A stretch of DNA of 64,000 nt from Schistosoma haematobium (Eukaryota > Platyhelminthes > Trematoda > Strigeidida > Schistosomatidae). The stretch covers positions 24,969,809-25,033,808 of the forward strand of contig NC_067197.1 in assembly GCF_000699445.3 (NCBI RefSeq). Reading direction: 5' to 3'. How positions within the stretch are numbered: position 1 is the stretch's first letter; each line of letters opens with the position of its first letter. The notes under the pieces were generated by a model. That model was not told the origin of the DNA. It was given only the letters and a program-made list of their open reading frames with translations, and did no database searches. Shown piece by piece: positions 37,001 to 48,969 of the stretch. A program made the position numbers and the translations under genes.

Positions 37001-40000
37001 AGGGACTGTTAGGTTTCGAATTTTACATTTATACAACCTATGAAAAAACAGTGAGCATCGAAGAGCTGTTCTGTCTTAATAATGAACTACTTGGCTGGTG
37101 AGTTACAGATTTTATATTTTCTTATAAACCTTAGTTAAAAACTTTATTTTGGTGGAATACAACTATATACAAGCAGCATGAGAAAGTTTGTTATATTGTC
37201 AACATTCATAGATAAGCAATCTATCTGTCTGCCGAGATATCTCTTAGCTGAAAACAAATTAAGAACGTTAGTTTAAATATTGTTGTATAGATCATACAGA
37301 AGTAAAAAATGAATGTGCTTGAGCTATTGAAGTATACTGTTGTGATAAAATAGAATAAATATGTATTATTGGATAAACCTTCACACATAAACGCTTTGTT
37401 GTTTATGGATCATTCTGGACTATTACAATCATATAGAACGTTTGGAATTTTGATAATTTTCTGATGTGTATGTGACACTGAGGATGAATGTCTTGCAAAA
37501 GCTTTAGTCTTATAGGTAGTATGATAAAATAAACCTGAAATTTACTAGTCTTATAATTTTAATAGTTGAATTTATGAGTTGATCTAAGCTAGACCACCAT
37601 TGAAAATTTCATACACATAGTTCCCTTTATTATCTTAAAGAGAGCAAGAACAAAGATTAGTGCAGAATAATATGAATTCATTTTATTTCGTTAGGTTCTC
37701 ATCAACTGCTTACAACCTTAAATATTTGGAAATCAACGTTATTACAGATATTGACATACTTATACATAAGAGGGTGATTAAAGATAAATAAATGTATCAT
37801 GGTGTAGCGAAGATTCCGATAGAGTTAATGAGGTCATAAAATTTTGTCTCGAATAAATAGAGTTTGGGAGGGAAAGTTCCAGAACATTGAAATAGTGATT
37901 AGAACGTAAGAGGTAGGCTCTCCTACGTCCGATTCAAAGAACATATTCCGAAAAGTTTAAGGTTAAATGGATTAAAAGCATCCAACAGTGCCATCGCAAG
38001 ACATCTCCCTGACACAGGACATGAAGTTGATATACTGAAGTCCTTCAATGTGATTAACAAACAATCAAACTCCAACCTTTTGAAATTTACCAAAGCAATA
38101 GCAATCAAACGTTTAAAACCAGATCTATGTATACAAAAAGAGACAGTAATAAATCTTTCTTTACCCTGGTAACAATAACACTTTTTATTCATTTATTTCT
38201 ATTTATTAACTTATTGCGTCATTGTTCCAACTCTTTCTGAAGTTTAAATTACACCATACATATCTGACCCCGACCGAAGCTGCTACCTTGACGCGGTGGT
38301 CGGGCTTGCCTATCGTGATGACCCAACCGAGCTATATTGGCTGGAACATATGTTCCTGTAGGTTCTACCATGCCAGGTAGGTCGATTGGTGAACGGTAAG
38401 ACTAAAAGCAGCAACTCACGGTCTGAGGGCGAAGTCGTACTGCTGACTGTAGAGAGGTGTGACAGCAGTAAGGTGTTTCCCTCGGACAACCAGCATGACA
38501 GCGATGCTGCCTTCCCACAAGGAGGGGTGGGGTTAGAAAAGGTCGACCCTAAAAATGTCACACCTCACCTTACCTCACGGATCTCCGTCTCCGGCGGTAA
38601 GGCCCTTTGAAGAACGGAGCTAACACGTCGAAAACCTCCCACAAAAAGGCCGTGCGCGACCGGCCTCAAGCAGTTGTCCCTTGGGCTCTGCGGTCACACT
38701 CCCAGGTCGTTAAGACCAACACTAATCCAATTTCCTTTTCAGGTTCCTCAAGAAATACCCTTCCACGGTGTGGGCAGCCGGGAAGTGACATCAGCCCTCA
38801 TACCCGTAACAGCACACGAGACCAAGTTGGTCACATTCAAATCCTCCCTACACCTGCTAATAACTCTCTTATCTCCATGACTAACCCTTCTCACGTCTCT
38901 TTATCACCTCGCACCGCTAGGGCAAACGATTCGAGTACGTGGAACGCTATTCCTGGTCTCCTGAAACCACGCTCTAAACTACACGTAGGAGCTTTTAACG
39001 TACGAACACTTTGCCAAATAGGACAGCAGGCATCCTTAGCTAAGACTTTAGAATCCCTCTCCATCGATGTGTGCTGCGTCTCCGAAACGCGCATACAGGA
39101 TCTGAGTAGCGTCATTTATTTGACCTCACCATGCCAAAATAAAGAACCGACTAGATTTACGCTTCGTGTATCTGGAAGCCCTGATTCTGCTTCCCGTTGC
39201 CTCGCCGGCGTAGGTATAGCATTGAGTCCTAGGGCAGAACTAGCTCTTAGATTGGATCCCAGTAGACAGTCGTTTGTGCGCTGTCCGACTGAATGGAACA
39301 GTAAGGATCCGGAAAGATAGGGACACTCGTCGTTGCCTCTTCGTCGTCTATGCCTATTCTCCCACTGACTGCAGCTCAGATGATGTAAAAGATGAGTTTT
39401 ACAGAAAGCTTTCGGACCTTCTCCGAAAAGCTAAGCGCTCGGATGTAGTAATAATGGCCGGTGACTTTAATGCTCAAGTAGGTAAACTAAGCGATAGGGA
39501 AAGACACCTATGTGGATCTTATAGCATCGTGGCTCAAAGAACAGATAATGGCGACCGTCTGTTGCAGCTATGCTCAGATAACCGCCTGTTCCTTGCAAAT
39601 ACTAACTTTAAGCATAAGCAAAAACATCTTTTGACATGGCGACCCCCTAATTCATCCCAACGTCGGACCCAAATAGATCACATCGCTATCAGCCACCGAT
39701 GGAGGGGCTCGATAGAAGACTGTCGCTCATTCTGGAGCACATGCTTAGATTCACATCATGCTCTGGTACGAGCGCGTATTTGCCTGCGTCCTACTGGACG
39801 TAGGAAAGACGCTGCAAGGAAACCTCTTAGGGTCCTACTTAATGATAGTCAAGCTAAGAGTATATTTCAGGAACAACTAGGAAAACAGTTAGGCAGCCAT
39901 GTATGTGATGCCCACCCCGAGGCAGCATGGAATGATATCCGAAAAGCTGTGGAAACAGCAGTGATATCTGCTAGTAAGGTAAACCAGAAGGTTAGGGAGC

Positions 40001-43000
40001 AACACTGGATCTCAGCAGCATCTATCGCACTGATAGATGCTCGGAAACTTATTCCACCTGGCTCTGAACATAATGAAGATCGGAGTCAGCGTAAGCACAA
40101 GCTGACAAAAGTCTAAGCAATGATCGCGAACAGTGGTGGGTAGCGAAAGCAAGAGAGATGGAAAAGGCAGCGGCAATAGGTAATAGCAGACAATTGTTCA
40201 GACTCGTTAAGGAAACCGGAATTAGGAACCCGACCGTTAGCGAAACACTCCCAGAGAAAGATGGACATATTATTCATTCTCAATCCAGGAGATTGGATCG
40301 ATGGGCAGAACACTTTAGGGATCAGTTCAACTGACCTTCAGCCACACTTCGGTTTTCCACGATCTCTAGTCAACCTGAATGGCAAGTTAATGTAGGTCCT
40401 CCGTCCCTTTACGAAGTTGAAAAAGCCATAAGAAATCTGAAGCGAGGGAGAGCTGCAGGCCCTAACGGGTTTACTCCTGAGATGTTTAAGAATGGTGGTC
40501 CAGTATTAGCAATGAGATTAACCGAGGTCTTAGGTAGAATTTGGGAACTGGACGTAATCCCATCTGACTGGTCTCAATCACTGATTGTGCCAGTCTATAA
40601 GAAAGGACAAAAGTCCTCCTGTGACAATCACAGAGGAATCAGTTTGACTAATATAGTGTCTAAAATATTAGCTTCAATAATACTTCGACGCCTAATCAAA
40701 GCTCGTGAAGAGCAGATTAGAGAAAACCAGGCCGGTTTTCGACCTGGACGTGGTTGTATAGACCACATATTAACACTACGTCAGGTTCTAGAACACAGAC
40801 ATGCATTCAGACGCCCCACAATCGTAGTATTTCTCGACCTTAAGGCGGCATTCGACTCTGTTGATCGTGAGGTTCTATGGCAGTGTTTGTCACTGAAAGG
40901 AGTACCAAAGAAGTACATTAACCTTATAAAGGCTCTCAACTCGAACACAACTGGTAGAGTGAGAGCTTATGGCGAACTGTCATCAGAATTGATTACCTCA
41001 AGTGGTGTTCGTCAGGGCTGTCCATTCTCCCCATTCTTGTTCAACTTTGTGGTCGACGTACTTTTAGAGATAACACTCTCCTCATCTAAATTTCCAGGGG
41101 TTGAACTTCTACCGGGAGGTTCACTTGTTGACTTAGAATATGCTGATGACATAGTTTTATTTGGTGAAGACGCTGACAAAATGCAGAGTCTTCTGACCAC
41201 TCTAAGCAACAATGCAAGCATGTTCGGGATGCGATTCTTTCCCTCGAAATGCAAAATGTTGCTTCAGGATTGGGTTGCATCGACACCCGAACTAATTATA
41301 GGGAGTGAAGTAGTTGAGCGTGTCGACCGATTTACTTATCTTGGAAGTCTCATCAGCCCTTGTGGTCTGGTGTGTGACGAAATCTCAGCACGGATACAGA
41401 AGGCTCGACTAGCTTTTGCCAACTTGCGTCATTTATGGCGTAGGCGAGATATCCGTCTATCAATCAAAGGACGTGTTCACTGCGCAGCAGTTCGTTCCGT
41501 TTTTCTTTATGGCAGTGAAACATGGCCGGTAAGAGTAGAGGATATTCGTAGGTTACTAGTATTCGATCACAGGTGTCTTCGAAACATTGCTCGTATATCC
41601 TGGGACCATCGAGTAAGTAACACAGTTGTTAGGGATCGGGTACTAGGTAAGGATGGCAAATCAATTGATGAAGTAGTGAAACTCCATCAGTTGAGGTGGC
41701 TGGGACACGTGTTACGTATGCCCAACGACCGACTGCCTCGGCGTGCTATGTTCAGTGGTATAGGAGTAGGTTGGGAGAAAGCTAGAGGCGGCCAAACCAA
41801 AACATGGCACAAGTTCATGAAGTCACGGACAAGTGGACTGAGTCATGTTCGTAGGTGCAGACTACCTGGTTGGGGTCCGCGAGATGATAGCAACCGATGG
41901 TTAGAGACCCTGAATGACATGGCTCAAAATCGTTTGCAATGGCGCAGGTGAATCCACTCTTTGTGTTCTCCCGAATTCTAATCTTCTGATTTCTTCATGT
42001 CCCCTTCTTTTTCTCCTTCCAAATTTATTTCACTGGATTATACTCCTTGAATAACATCTTCAAACCCTAATCTTCCCGATTACTGCTTATACTCTTATTA
42101 CCTCTACCACTACGGGATTTGAATCGACAACTGAATCTCTGTGCTAATGTGGTGTGGCAACTCGAACTGATGTACGTACGTACGAAGTTCTACGTTGTTA
42201 CTGACTGACTGACATATCTGACTGATTTCAATTCATATTTTCTTTAGTACCATTAATCTATTTTTATGAGTTCCAATCACTATTTCAATGTTCCGGAACT
42301 TTCCCTCCCAAACTCTATTTATTCGAGACAAAATTTTATGACCTCATTAACTCTATCGGAATCTTCGCTACACCATGATACATTTATTTATCTTTAATCA
42401 CCCTCTTATGTATAAGTATGTCAATATCTGTAATAACGTTGATTTCCAAATATTTAAGGTTGTAAGCAGTTGATGAGAACCTAACGAAATAAAATGAATT
42501 CATATTATTCTGCACTAATCTTTGTTCTTGCTCTCTTTAACACCATTGAAAATCTGGGAGCACTGGACGGCCGTTTCATCCTAGTACTGGACTCCTCGAC
42601 AGTGCTCATCCACGATCCCGCACAAAAGGGACATGAACCCAGGATCTTCGGTGTCGCGCGCGAACGCTTAACCTCTGGACCACTGGGCCGACATTTAATG
42701 GTGTTAATATATAGTATCAATCGGTCCGTTATCTTGCGCAACCCTACATCTACTGTCTGAGATTGTTAACTGTCTTCACCCGACACGGATTGGACAGCAC
42801 TGTTCATGGCGTTTGATGTCCATTAAATTCTTCAAACTCTCTTATCTTCATTATCACTATTTTTCAGATCGTCTCATTTTACTATCAATATATTACAAAT
42901 AATTATATTTTTCATGTTAGTTTAGACAAATTAAGCCTTGAATAAGTGAAATGATTAAAAGATTTCATAGAATAAAAATGAAAACATTTATCATATAATC

Positions 43001-46000
43001 GATAGAGCGTTTCAACATGAGATATAAACAATTTACAAAGATCACATTTATTGATTGATATTTGAAAAACTATTGTGATTATGAAAATGAATAAACTAAC
43101 CACTTAACCTCAATGTAGCTTATAACATAGTTTGAAGAAGATATTAAGATTATCGGAGAAAATTAAACCATCGATTAACATTTGTATGGATACTTTAATT
43201 TATACTGTTGTCATTTAGTCAGTTGGACTTAGTTAATTTGATGACATGAATTAGACGTATTTCTGATATACTCCGATCGTGAAGACATTCATTTATAAGA
43301 AGAAATATATGTATTCGAGTTTGTTGATAATAGTATTGCTGAGAATACAAAACTTGTGATCAAAGTGATAAGAATTTACAAGGTAAATTGTATGACACTA
43401 AAAATAATAATGATAAATTAGATCAAAACTAGTGAGGATTATGATGGTCTAAAATAATGTAGTCCAATGTATACATCGCGAGTATGAACAGTGAACGTGA
43501 TAATTCAGTAAATATTAGAAAGTTATTTGATATTCACTGTGTAAATTGTATTGAATCAAGTTAATGGAATAAAACTCTAATCGTTCCCAATACATAACTC
43601 TTGATATTTGTTGATTTCCCGACATAAAAAAACCCACTGAACATATTCAATAATCAGATCAGTACTGAAGGTATGAAATTCAATCTAAAATATCACTATA
43701 ACCTATAAACACACCTTTCAATAAGTTTATTAAATAAGGTTTATGTTATACAAGACATAATGATACATGATGAACACAAACCAACATTCATTGACTAATA
43801 CATGACATGGTTCGAATAAAGAATATATCTGAACTGTCTAGTCAGTGCACTGTTTCATGTCAACTACATTTATTAATTGAAATAAAAAATATTTTAAGAT
43901 CTGTTTAACAAATGAAAATGGATAGACTAACTACTTAATCTCAATGTAACTTACAACATAATTTGAGGATAAGAATTTGTACTCTTGTCAACATCTATAT
44001 TATATTGGAAATATAGAGTTTTGTTTTAATAAACATCACTGTTCATAAAAAATATTGTATTCTATTTGTTAAAGCTAACTGTTATTTCACAGGTTGAAAT
44101 CATGAGTCAGTTGAAGCTAAACCACCATTGGAAACCTGGAAGCACTGGACGGCCGTTTCGTCCTGGTATGGGACTCCTCAGCAGTGCACATCCACGATCC
44201 CGCACCACGCGGGGCTCGAACCCAGGACCTACTGGCATCGCGCGCAAGCACTTAACTACTAGACCACTGAGCCGGCATCCAACGGTGTTAATGTCTAACT
44301 TCAACCAATCCACGAAGTTGCGCCACCGTACACCATTGTCTTCAGTGAGCTGTTATCTCACAACAGACCTGGTTGAACTCCACTGGCAACGGCTTCTCAC
44401 TAAAACTCCAGGAGTTTTTCCTGAAGTCAGTCACTAGTGAGCAGTTGATTATTACCAGAATGGGTTTTGTGGAGAGTCTTAGAAATTTCACAGGTTGAAA
44501 TCATGAGTCAGTTGAAGCTAGACCACCATTGAAAACCTGGAAGCACTGGACGGCCGTTTCGTCCTGGTATGGGACTCCTAACTGTTATTAACAAAGATGA
44601 ATAATGGCAAGCAGTGGAATCTAGAACGCGTGTTTCGTCCTTATTGAACTCGTCAACTGAATGCACTTGCATCTCAGAGTTGATGTTCACTCTGTGACTC
44701 GAACCCAGTACTGTTCACTTCAAACGCCATCGCGTTATCCACTTAGCTACTGAGTCCTGATAGCCAGAAAAATGTTATGTTCAGCTGAAAAACTACAAAT
44801 CTAAAATTTGATTATTGCTAGTATTCATACTAATACTTTCTTCAAGATCATTTTAGTATTCAACTATTATTCTAGTATTTACTCTTGTCTACTATCTACT
44901 TTTATAACATTTTATACTTTCCTCTATTCTAATTTATGTTTCCTTTCATGATCTATTCTCTTAAATGAAAACTGTAATGAACAACAATAATTAAATCTGC
45001 TTTTTTTCCTTTTCCATACTAATTGTTTGTTCACTGGTGTGCTAATGCAAGATGTAATTGATAATAAGAATTATTTAACAGTTCCGTACATCTGTGTGTT
45101 TGTAAAGATCTAAGTTGTTTTTATCATTATCATATAATGACAATAAGTGTACAGTCATTTATTAATATAACACAAATTCTATTTCGTTTTTACCGTAGAT
45201 CTGATTTCCGTTTTTTTTGTTTTCGTACATAAATACTGGGATGAAACTCAGTTTCAAGTGTTTCATGTTATGTTTACAAATAAAAGCTACTCTTCACACT
45301 TGAATGTTTCAAAATCCGTTGTTCTTTGGGTTTAGAATAGTTCGACTGAATATATTTGATATCAGAAGTTAAATATCGATTGAAGAAAAATTGAGGAACT
45401 GAACATTGGTCTTATTAAAGTTAAAAATACTTTAAGAATGTGTAAATATGACCACAAGGGAACTAACAAAAAACCTTCAGCTTCAGCGATAAACATAGTC
45501 GTTTCAGAGTATAATGCTTGAATTTACTGGTGTACATTTACAGTTTCAATCATTTTTGTGACCATGTTTCGGATAAACAACAGCGTTTAAAGCAAACAAT
45601 AGTGGATACGAGTCCTAGAGTGAACGACAGATCTGGGATACAGGTTTTCCCAACTGATGAGCACCTAATAGGATAGACGGTGCAACCTGGATTGCTCTGA
45701 TAGTCACATTCTATCTGTTCTATATTAACATGTGACATAATGGTTGTATCAAGGCAATTCGCACAGAGTGCACATATGTCAACTAAGACTAATCAAATTT
45801 CAGTTAAAGTATTTACATCAGGACAATTCAAAACTCTTTCACATTGAATTAGGGTGAAAAGGCATATGTATGGCTTTATAATAACACATTTAAATATATT
45901 CTTTATTTAGTTAAGTTTATACTCTTTGATTAAACAAGAATTGTCTCATATCACTGTGTACGTTATAAACAATAAACTATATTTAATATTCTAGGTAAAA

Positions 46001-48273
46001 AATAAATCACTTGGTTATAATATGTAACATACTAGGAATATCATCATTTGATATTGGGACTACATTGATAGAATAGAAAGTGTAGCCGTAATTTTCAACA
46101 AATTTCAGAAAAGAGACTTGATAATTTGAAAAGAATAGATATTTGCTGAGTATTTTATTATAAATAAATTACCGCCGAATAACATTTAGTATTACTATTA
46201 TTCTAAATAGCTTAGTTAATAAAATAATGTAGCGAGTATCTATTCCACAACATGTAAGTAATTACTGATATATGATCTTATTGTGAGAGTAAGAATGAAC
46301 CGATTGCAATGTAACAGAAAGTCAGACAGTTAGTTGAATAGTAAATCTTTTTATCACTCATAATTAAACTTAAAAGTGACGACGTAATAATAAACATAAT
46401 TAATTTTTAAAAAATTAAAAAGATCCTATTTTGAGTAAGAACAAATCAGATAATGTTTTAACTTAGATGTGATAACCTGTAAAAAACATAATTTGGCAGC
46501 AATGAATAATGATTTAATTCTAGTGTACAATTCCTAAGCAATACTTAATGATGATATAATGATTAATCTTCAGGTCTAGTTTTAAACACTATAACTTTTT
46601 TTTTTACCAAATATTCTGTATCTAAATCACCTTAACTAGATCCATATTAGAAAGGTGGATAAACATGTAGAAAAATTCTACGCTGTATAAACATATACTC
46701 AATATTTCCTTGAACAAATGCCGATGAACTGGAAAGAAGGACACTTCATCAAGATTTCAAAGAAAGGAGACCTGAGCAAATGTGAAAACTACAGAGGCAT
46801 TACACTACTGTCAATACCAGGGAAAGTCTTCAACAGAGTGTTGCTGAACCGGATGAAAGATGCAGTAGACGCCCAACTTCGAGATCAATAAGCTGGATTC
46901 CGTAAGGATCGGTCGTGCACAGACCAAATTGCAACACTACGGATCATCGTCGAACAATCAATTGAGTGGAACTCGTCACTGTACATCAACTTCATTGATT
47001 ATGAAAAGGCATTTGACAGTGTGGATAGGATGACGTTAAGGAAACTTCTTCGACACTATGGAGTTCCTGAGAAGATTGTCAATATTATCCGGAACTCATA
47101 TGACGGACTACAGTGCAAGGTCGTGCATAGAGGACAGCTGACAGACGCATTCCAAGTAAGGACCGGAGTCAGACAAGGCTGTTTACTCTCTCCCTTCCTC
47201 TTTCTTCTGGTGGTCGACTGGATTATGAAGACCTCGACATCTGAAGGAAAACACGGAATACAATGGACAACTCAGAATCAATTAGACGATTTGGACTTCG
47301 CAGATGACCTGGCCCTCCTGTCGCATACATATGAACAAATGCAGATAAAGACAGCCAGTATAGCAGCAGTCTCTGCATCAGTAGGCCTCAGCATACACAA
47401 AGGGAAAACCAAGGTCCTCAAATTCAAGGCGGAGAACAGCAAACCAATCACTCTTGATGGCGAAGCTCTGGAAGATATAGAATACTTCACATACCTGAGA
47501 AGCATCATCGATAAACAAGGAGGATCAGTTGCAGACGTGAATGCGAGGATTGGCAAAGCAAGGACCGCATTCCTACAATTGAAGAACATATGGAACTCAA
47601 AACAACTTTCAACCAATATCAAAGTGAGGATCTTCAATACCAACGTCAAAGCAGTTCTACTGTACGGAGCTGAAACTTGGAGAACTATAACAACCACCAT
47701 CAAGAACGTACAAGTATTTATAAATAGCTGTCTACGCAAGATGCTTAACAACCATTGGCCGGATGCTATCAGTAACAGCCTACAGTGGAAGAGAACAAAC
47801 CAGCTTCCAGCTGAAGAAGAAATTAAGAAAAGATGATGGAAATGGATAAGACATACACTACGCAACTCGTCAAACTGCATCACGAGGCAAGCCCTAACAT
47901 GGAATCTTGAAGGGAAACGGAAAAGAGGAAAGCCAAAGAACACATTACGTCGGTAAATAGAAGCAGATATGAAAAGGATGAATGACAACTGGAAGTAGCT
48001 GGAAAGGATTGCCCATGACATGGTTGTATGGAGAATGCTGGTGAGCGGCCTATGCTCCTTCTTGAGGAGTAACAGGCGTTGCAATAATTGCAATATTTCC
48101 TCACTTTGCATAATTTTCAAGTCAATGTCAATCCATAATGATAACTAACTTTAAAATCATTAAATTTTTACAAACTCTCTATGGTAATAAAAAAATTATT
48201 TTATAGTGTGAGATAGAGTAAAGAAATGTTACCTTTTATCTTGGATACATCAACTGTTCCAAGGTATACCACG

Positions 48274-48315
<42 letters not shown>

Positions 48316-48915
48316 CCGTTTTTAAATTGTTCAATATTTTGTTTGTCTAATTCATTTTGAAAACATAATTATTTACCAATTTATATCAGTTTTCAGTGTA
48401 TTAACCTACAAATATATCCATTCACAGCAAAATTACTATGAAAGTTAAAGGTATGTTTAAAAAATTCACAAATGATTTCCGTTAAAATAGGCTTCTTTGT
48501 GTGCATACAACTTAATAATTATGAACCTCTGAATCATCATCATCATCTTATTTTACTACGTAACAATAGCGTTTCTTTTATATAGATGAAATACTTACCG
48601 AAAGTTATTTGTTCTACTGAAATATATAGATAGTAACGAATAATGAATTCCATTAGGAATTAAATTTGAAATAAATATGTTAATATATAAAAACGTGTAT
48701 ACGTGAATGTGTATGTTTTATAGTTGGAATTCTTAATAGCAATTAAGAATGTATCAATACCTATTCTGTTCTCTTCTTCTGTAATCCATTCATTTTTTTG
48801 AAAGAAGAAATCGGAAATGTTATTATTTAAAAATGAATAAACAGAATTATTTTCTTGTTTCCCTCAACATGCAGACATTTCTTTTTAATTTTGGTACAGA
48901 CCAGAAACTCTGTCC

Positions 48916-48969
<54 letters not shown>

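Larger units (their letters stand above)
38269..42211 (+). mobile_element. RTE-like non-LTR retrotransposon, nearly full length
   Basis: 3943 nt between perfect 11-nt duplications ACATATCTGAC (38258-38268 and 42212-42222). The first base is the start of an HDV-like fold. Endonuclease and reverse transcriptase follow in one reading direction, then a 3' UTR with ACGTACGTACG and a (CTGA)n tail. Interrupted by frameshifts and a stop. Clade call from the RT motifs, the short length and the microsatellite tail. Confidence 0.9.
37608..42540 (+). mobile_element. Penelope-like element with inverted terminal repeats, itself interrupted
   Basis: Inserted in a SINE with a 13-nt duplication. Arms 37635-37905 and 42270-42540 are inverted copies of about 271 nt. 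The left arm is preceded by 27 extra nt. Only the ORF's last 82 codons remain (37924-38172). An RTE element sits at 38269-42211. Confidence 0.85.
37561..42830 (-). mobile_element. Family B SINE split by a Penelope-like element
   Basis: The tail end (37561-37607) and the rest (42541-42830) of one minus-oriented SINE are separated at CACCATTGAAAAT, which is duplicated (37595-37607 and 42541-42553). Its ribozyme (42558-42615) has a broken core, TCGAGGA. Confidence 0.8.
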
